A stretch of 5,746 nt of DNA from Phycisphaerales bacterium. Its GTDB lineage: Bacteria; Planctomycetota; Phycisphaerae; Phycisphaerales; SM1A02. Below are positions 4,796 to 5,746 of the stretch, piece after piece. The stretch's first letter is position 1, and the number at the start of each line of letters is the position of its first letter. The notes beneath the pieces are model-generated. The model ran no database searches. It was not told where the DNA came from and saw only the letters and a list, made by a program, of their open reading frames with translations. The stretch is from NCBI GenBank assembly GCA_007127615.1, contig SKZB01000169.1:1-5746 (forward strand), in the 5' to 3' direction. The position numbers and the translations under genes were made by a program.

Positions 4796-4800
4796 GAGGA
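4796..4800 (+). promoter_or_regulatory. Shine-Dalgarno that fixes the PagL-like start
   Basis: GAGGA at 4796-4800 is the clearest ribosome-binding site in the window. It is only 1 nt from the TTG at 4802 but 7 nt from the GTG at 4808, which makes the GTG the likely start. The TTG at 4811 (10 nt away) is a possible alternative. Confidence 0.7.
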
Positions 4801-4807
4801 TTTGACC

Positions 4808-5518
4808 GTGTTGCACGCCTTCATTGTGACGATCGCCCTGGCCGCTTCCCCCGCCGCCGCCACCCACGCGGCGGCCATCGAAGTTCACCCGGCCGCGCCG
4901 CTTTCGCCATCCGTCGAGTACCGGTTCGATCCCGGAGAGGGCGAACTGGTTGCGCTGGCCGGTTACTCCGAGTCGATCGCGATCAATGCGCACGCGAAAC
5001 ACGCCGCCGTCAAGCACGTTGCGGCTGCTTCTCAACCTCCGCTTCCGTTCGGCGAGGCCGGCCACCGCCGCTGGTCGGTGCAGGCCTCCTACGGCGTCGA
5101 TCTCAAACGAAGCCGGAACCAGCAGACCATCGCCGGTGTCGGCCTGAGTTTCTTCGTCATCGACACCGTCAGCCTCGACTTTGAGTTCAACGGCATGTAC
5201 GTCGATCAGCGCGGCGACAACGCGTGGGCTCCCAACTTCGCGATGCTGCTGCGCTGGCATGCCCTGATGGAGGACAACTGGTCACTTTACCTCGAAGGCG
5301 GCGCGGGGCTGATGTACGCCACCAACAAGGTCCCCTTCAACGGCTCGAAGTTCAATTTCACCCCCCAGGCCGGCGGCGGGATCAGCTTCAACATCAACGA
5401 TCAGGCGCGACTCTTCCTCGGCGCCCGCTGGCATCACATTTCCAATGCCAATACCCAGAGCCGCAACCCCGGCCGCGACAGCGTGATCGGTTACCTCGCG
5501 GTCAGCTTTCCGTTCTGA
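4808..5518 (+). CDS. PagL-like outer-membrane acyloxyacyl hydrolase (lipid A deacylase family)
   Basis: With the GTG start this protein has 236 residues. Residues 1-23 are a hydrophobic, Ala-rich signal peptide, oddly without basic residues in front. Residues 24-84 are a variable linker. From about 86 to the end there are alternating amphipathic strands typical of a small eight-stranded outer-membrane barrel, ending in Phe (AVSFPF) as preferred by the barrel assembly machinery. The segment WHHISNANTQSRNPGRDS (208-225) carries the PagL active-site pattern. His210 and Ser212 form the H-x-S-N motif, with Asn213 and Asn220 at the other conserved positions. The acid 14 residues after the His is Asp224 rather than the Glu of Pseudomonas PagL. 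PagL enzymes remove the 3-O acyl chain from lipid A in the outer membrane. The gene has its own Shine-Dalgarno and terminator and is divergent from the PfkB-like gene. Family assignment good; lipid A as substrate inferred. Confidence 0.85.
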   Translation: MLHAFIVTIALAASPAAATHAAAIEVHPAAPLSPSVEYRFDPGEGELVALAGYSESIAINAHAKHAAVKHVAAASQPPLPFGEAGHRRWSVQASYGVDLKRSRNQQTIAGVGLSFFVIDTVSLDFEFNGMYVDQRGDNAWAPNFAMLLRWHALMEDNWSLYLEGGAGLMYATNKVPFNGSKFNFTPQAGGGISFNINDQARLFLGARWHHISNANTQSRNPGRDSVIGYLAVSFPF

Positions 5519-5548
5519 CCCGCCGGCGGTCCGCCGGCGTCGGCTTTT
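5519..5548 (+). terminator. Intrinsic terminator of the PagL-like gene
   Basis: Right after the TGA stop, CCCGCCGGC (5519-5527, beginning at the base after the stop codon) pairs with GCCGGCG (5533-5539) and, across a two-base bulge, with GG (5542-5543). The loop is about 5 nt. C and TTTT follow. The T-run is short, but the stem is very GC-rich and the position is right. Confidence 0.6.
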
Positions 5549-5593
5549 AGTGAGCGGTCTGCGGCGTGTTCCAGCGCAAGTGGAAAGAGCTTA

Positions 5594-5620
5594 ACCACGA
5601 AGAGCGCGTTGACCACGAAG
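5594..5620 (+). repeat. ACCACGAAG direct repeat (18-bp period)
   Basis: ACCACGAAG occurs at 5594-5602 and 5612-5620, each preceded by a short TTA/TTG context. Similar ACCACGAAG-rich short repeats are familiar from intergenic regions of Planctomycetota and relatives. That comparison is from memory, not a search. Confidence 0.6.
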
Positions 5621-5635
5621 ATGGGATGGAGGGGT

Positions 5636-5687
5636 GAAGCGACGAAGCGACGAAGCGACGAAGCGACGGAGCGACGGAGCGACGGAG
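5636..5687 (+). repeat. 8-bp tandem repeat array (GAAGCGAC/GGAGCGAC)
   Basis: Four exact copies of GAAGCGAC (5636-5667) are followed by two copies of the variant GGAGCGAC (5668-5683) and a partial GGAG (5684-5687). The unit changes only once along the array, as expected for slippage growth of two variants. Eight is not a multiple of three and no gene spans the array, so it is an intergenic microsatellite. Confidence 0.9.
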
Positions 5688-5746
5688 GGATGCGTGGGGT
5701 CGCGAATCTCCGACTCTCGGCTTGCTGATGAACTTCGAAGTGACGA

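Larger units (their letters stand above)
5549..5746. other. Non-coding right end with short repeats
   Basis: No open frame with gene-like features is visible in these 198 bases. Apart from the ACCACGAAG pair and the GAAGCGAC tandem array, nothing else is recognised. The sequence continues past the window, so a following gene's upstream region may begin here. Confidence 0.5.

Noticed and set aside
4802..4807. TTG at 4802 as start of the PagL-like gene
   Set aside because: It is only 1 nt after the GAGGA ribosome-binding site; the GTG at 4808 has a 7-nt spacing.
4625..5260. 211-codon minus-strand open frame opposite the PagL-like gene
   Set aside because: The plus strand has the signal peptide, barrel pattern, active-site motif, Shine-Dalgarno and terminator; the minus frame has none of these.
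5636..5687. CRISPR-like array
   Set aside because: The repeats are 8 bp and directly adjacent, with no spacers; this is a microsatellite.

Overview
The window looks like a stretch of chromosome from a high-GC, Gram-negative bacterium. The outer-membrane acyloxyacyl (lipid A) hydrolase at the right end requires an LPS-type outer membrane. Several genes lack a good Shine-Dalgarno sequence, and the right end carries short ACCACGAAG-type and GAAGCGAC-type intergenic repeats. Together these would fit Planctomycetota (Phycisphaerae-like) or a relative. That placement is a guess from style; no marker gene here proves it.

Layout, left to right. (1) 17-799 (+): a divergent thymidylate-kinase-like P-loop kinase. 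(2) 894-1063 (-): a complete tRNA-Glu(UUC) unit, with a plausible promoter, a 75-nt tRNA without encoded CCA, and a textbook intrinsic terminator. (3) 1122-1538 (+): a small membrane-anchored or exported protein of unknown function. It is followed after 51 bp by 1590-2312 (+), a nucleoside-phosphorylase-superfamily protein most like the HpnG / MTA-SAH nucleosidase group. (4) 2313-3669: about 1.35 kb with no convincing gene. It holds a series of strong stem-loops, a pyrimidine-rich repeat-bearing tract, two AT-rich islands with promoter-like hexamers, and a strong plus-strand intrinsic terminator with no recognised gene in front of it. (5) 3670-4551 (-): a PfkB-fold (ribokinase-family) protein whose catalytic C-terminal GAGD-type motif is destroyed. 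(6) 4808-5518 (+): a PagL-like outer-membrane acyloxyacyl hydrolase, divergent from the PfkB-like gene and followed by its own terminator. (7) 5549-5746: non-coding sequence with short tandem repeats.

The genes do not form one pathway. The window reads as ordinary chromosome with several short transcription units. The two genes at 1122-2312 may be co-transcribed, and the PfkB-like and PagL-like genes are divergent across a 256-bp gap. No mobile element, CRISPR array or defence system is visible. The parts most worth a second look are the structured gene-free stretch with its orphan terminator, the apparently inactive PfkB protein, the TMK-like kinase without the usual REPGGT-type segment, and the Asp at the third catalytic position of the PagL-like enzyme.
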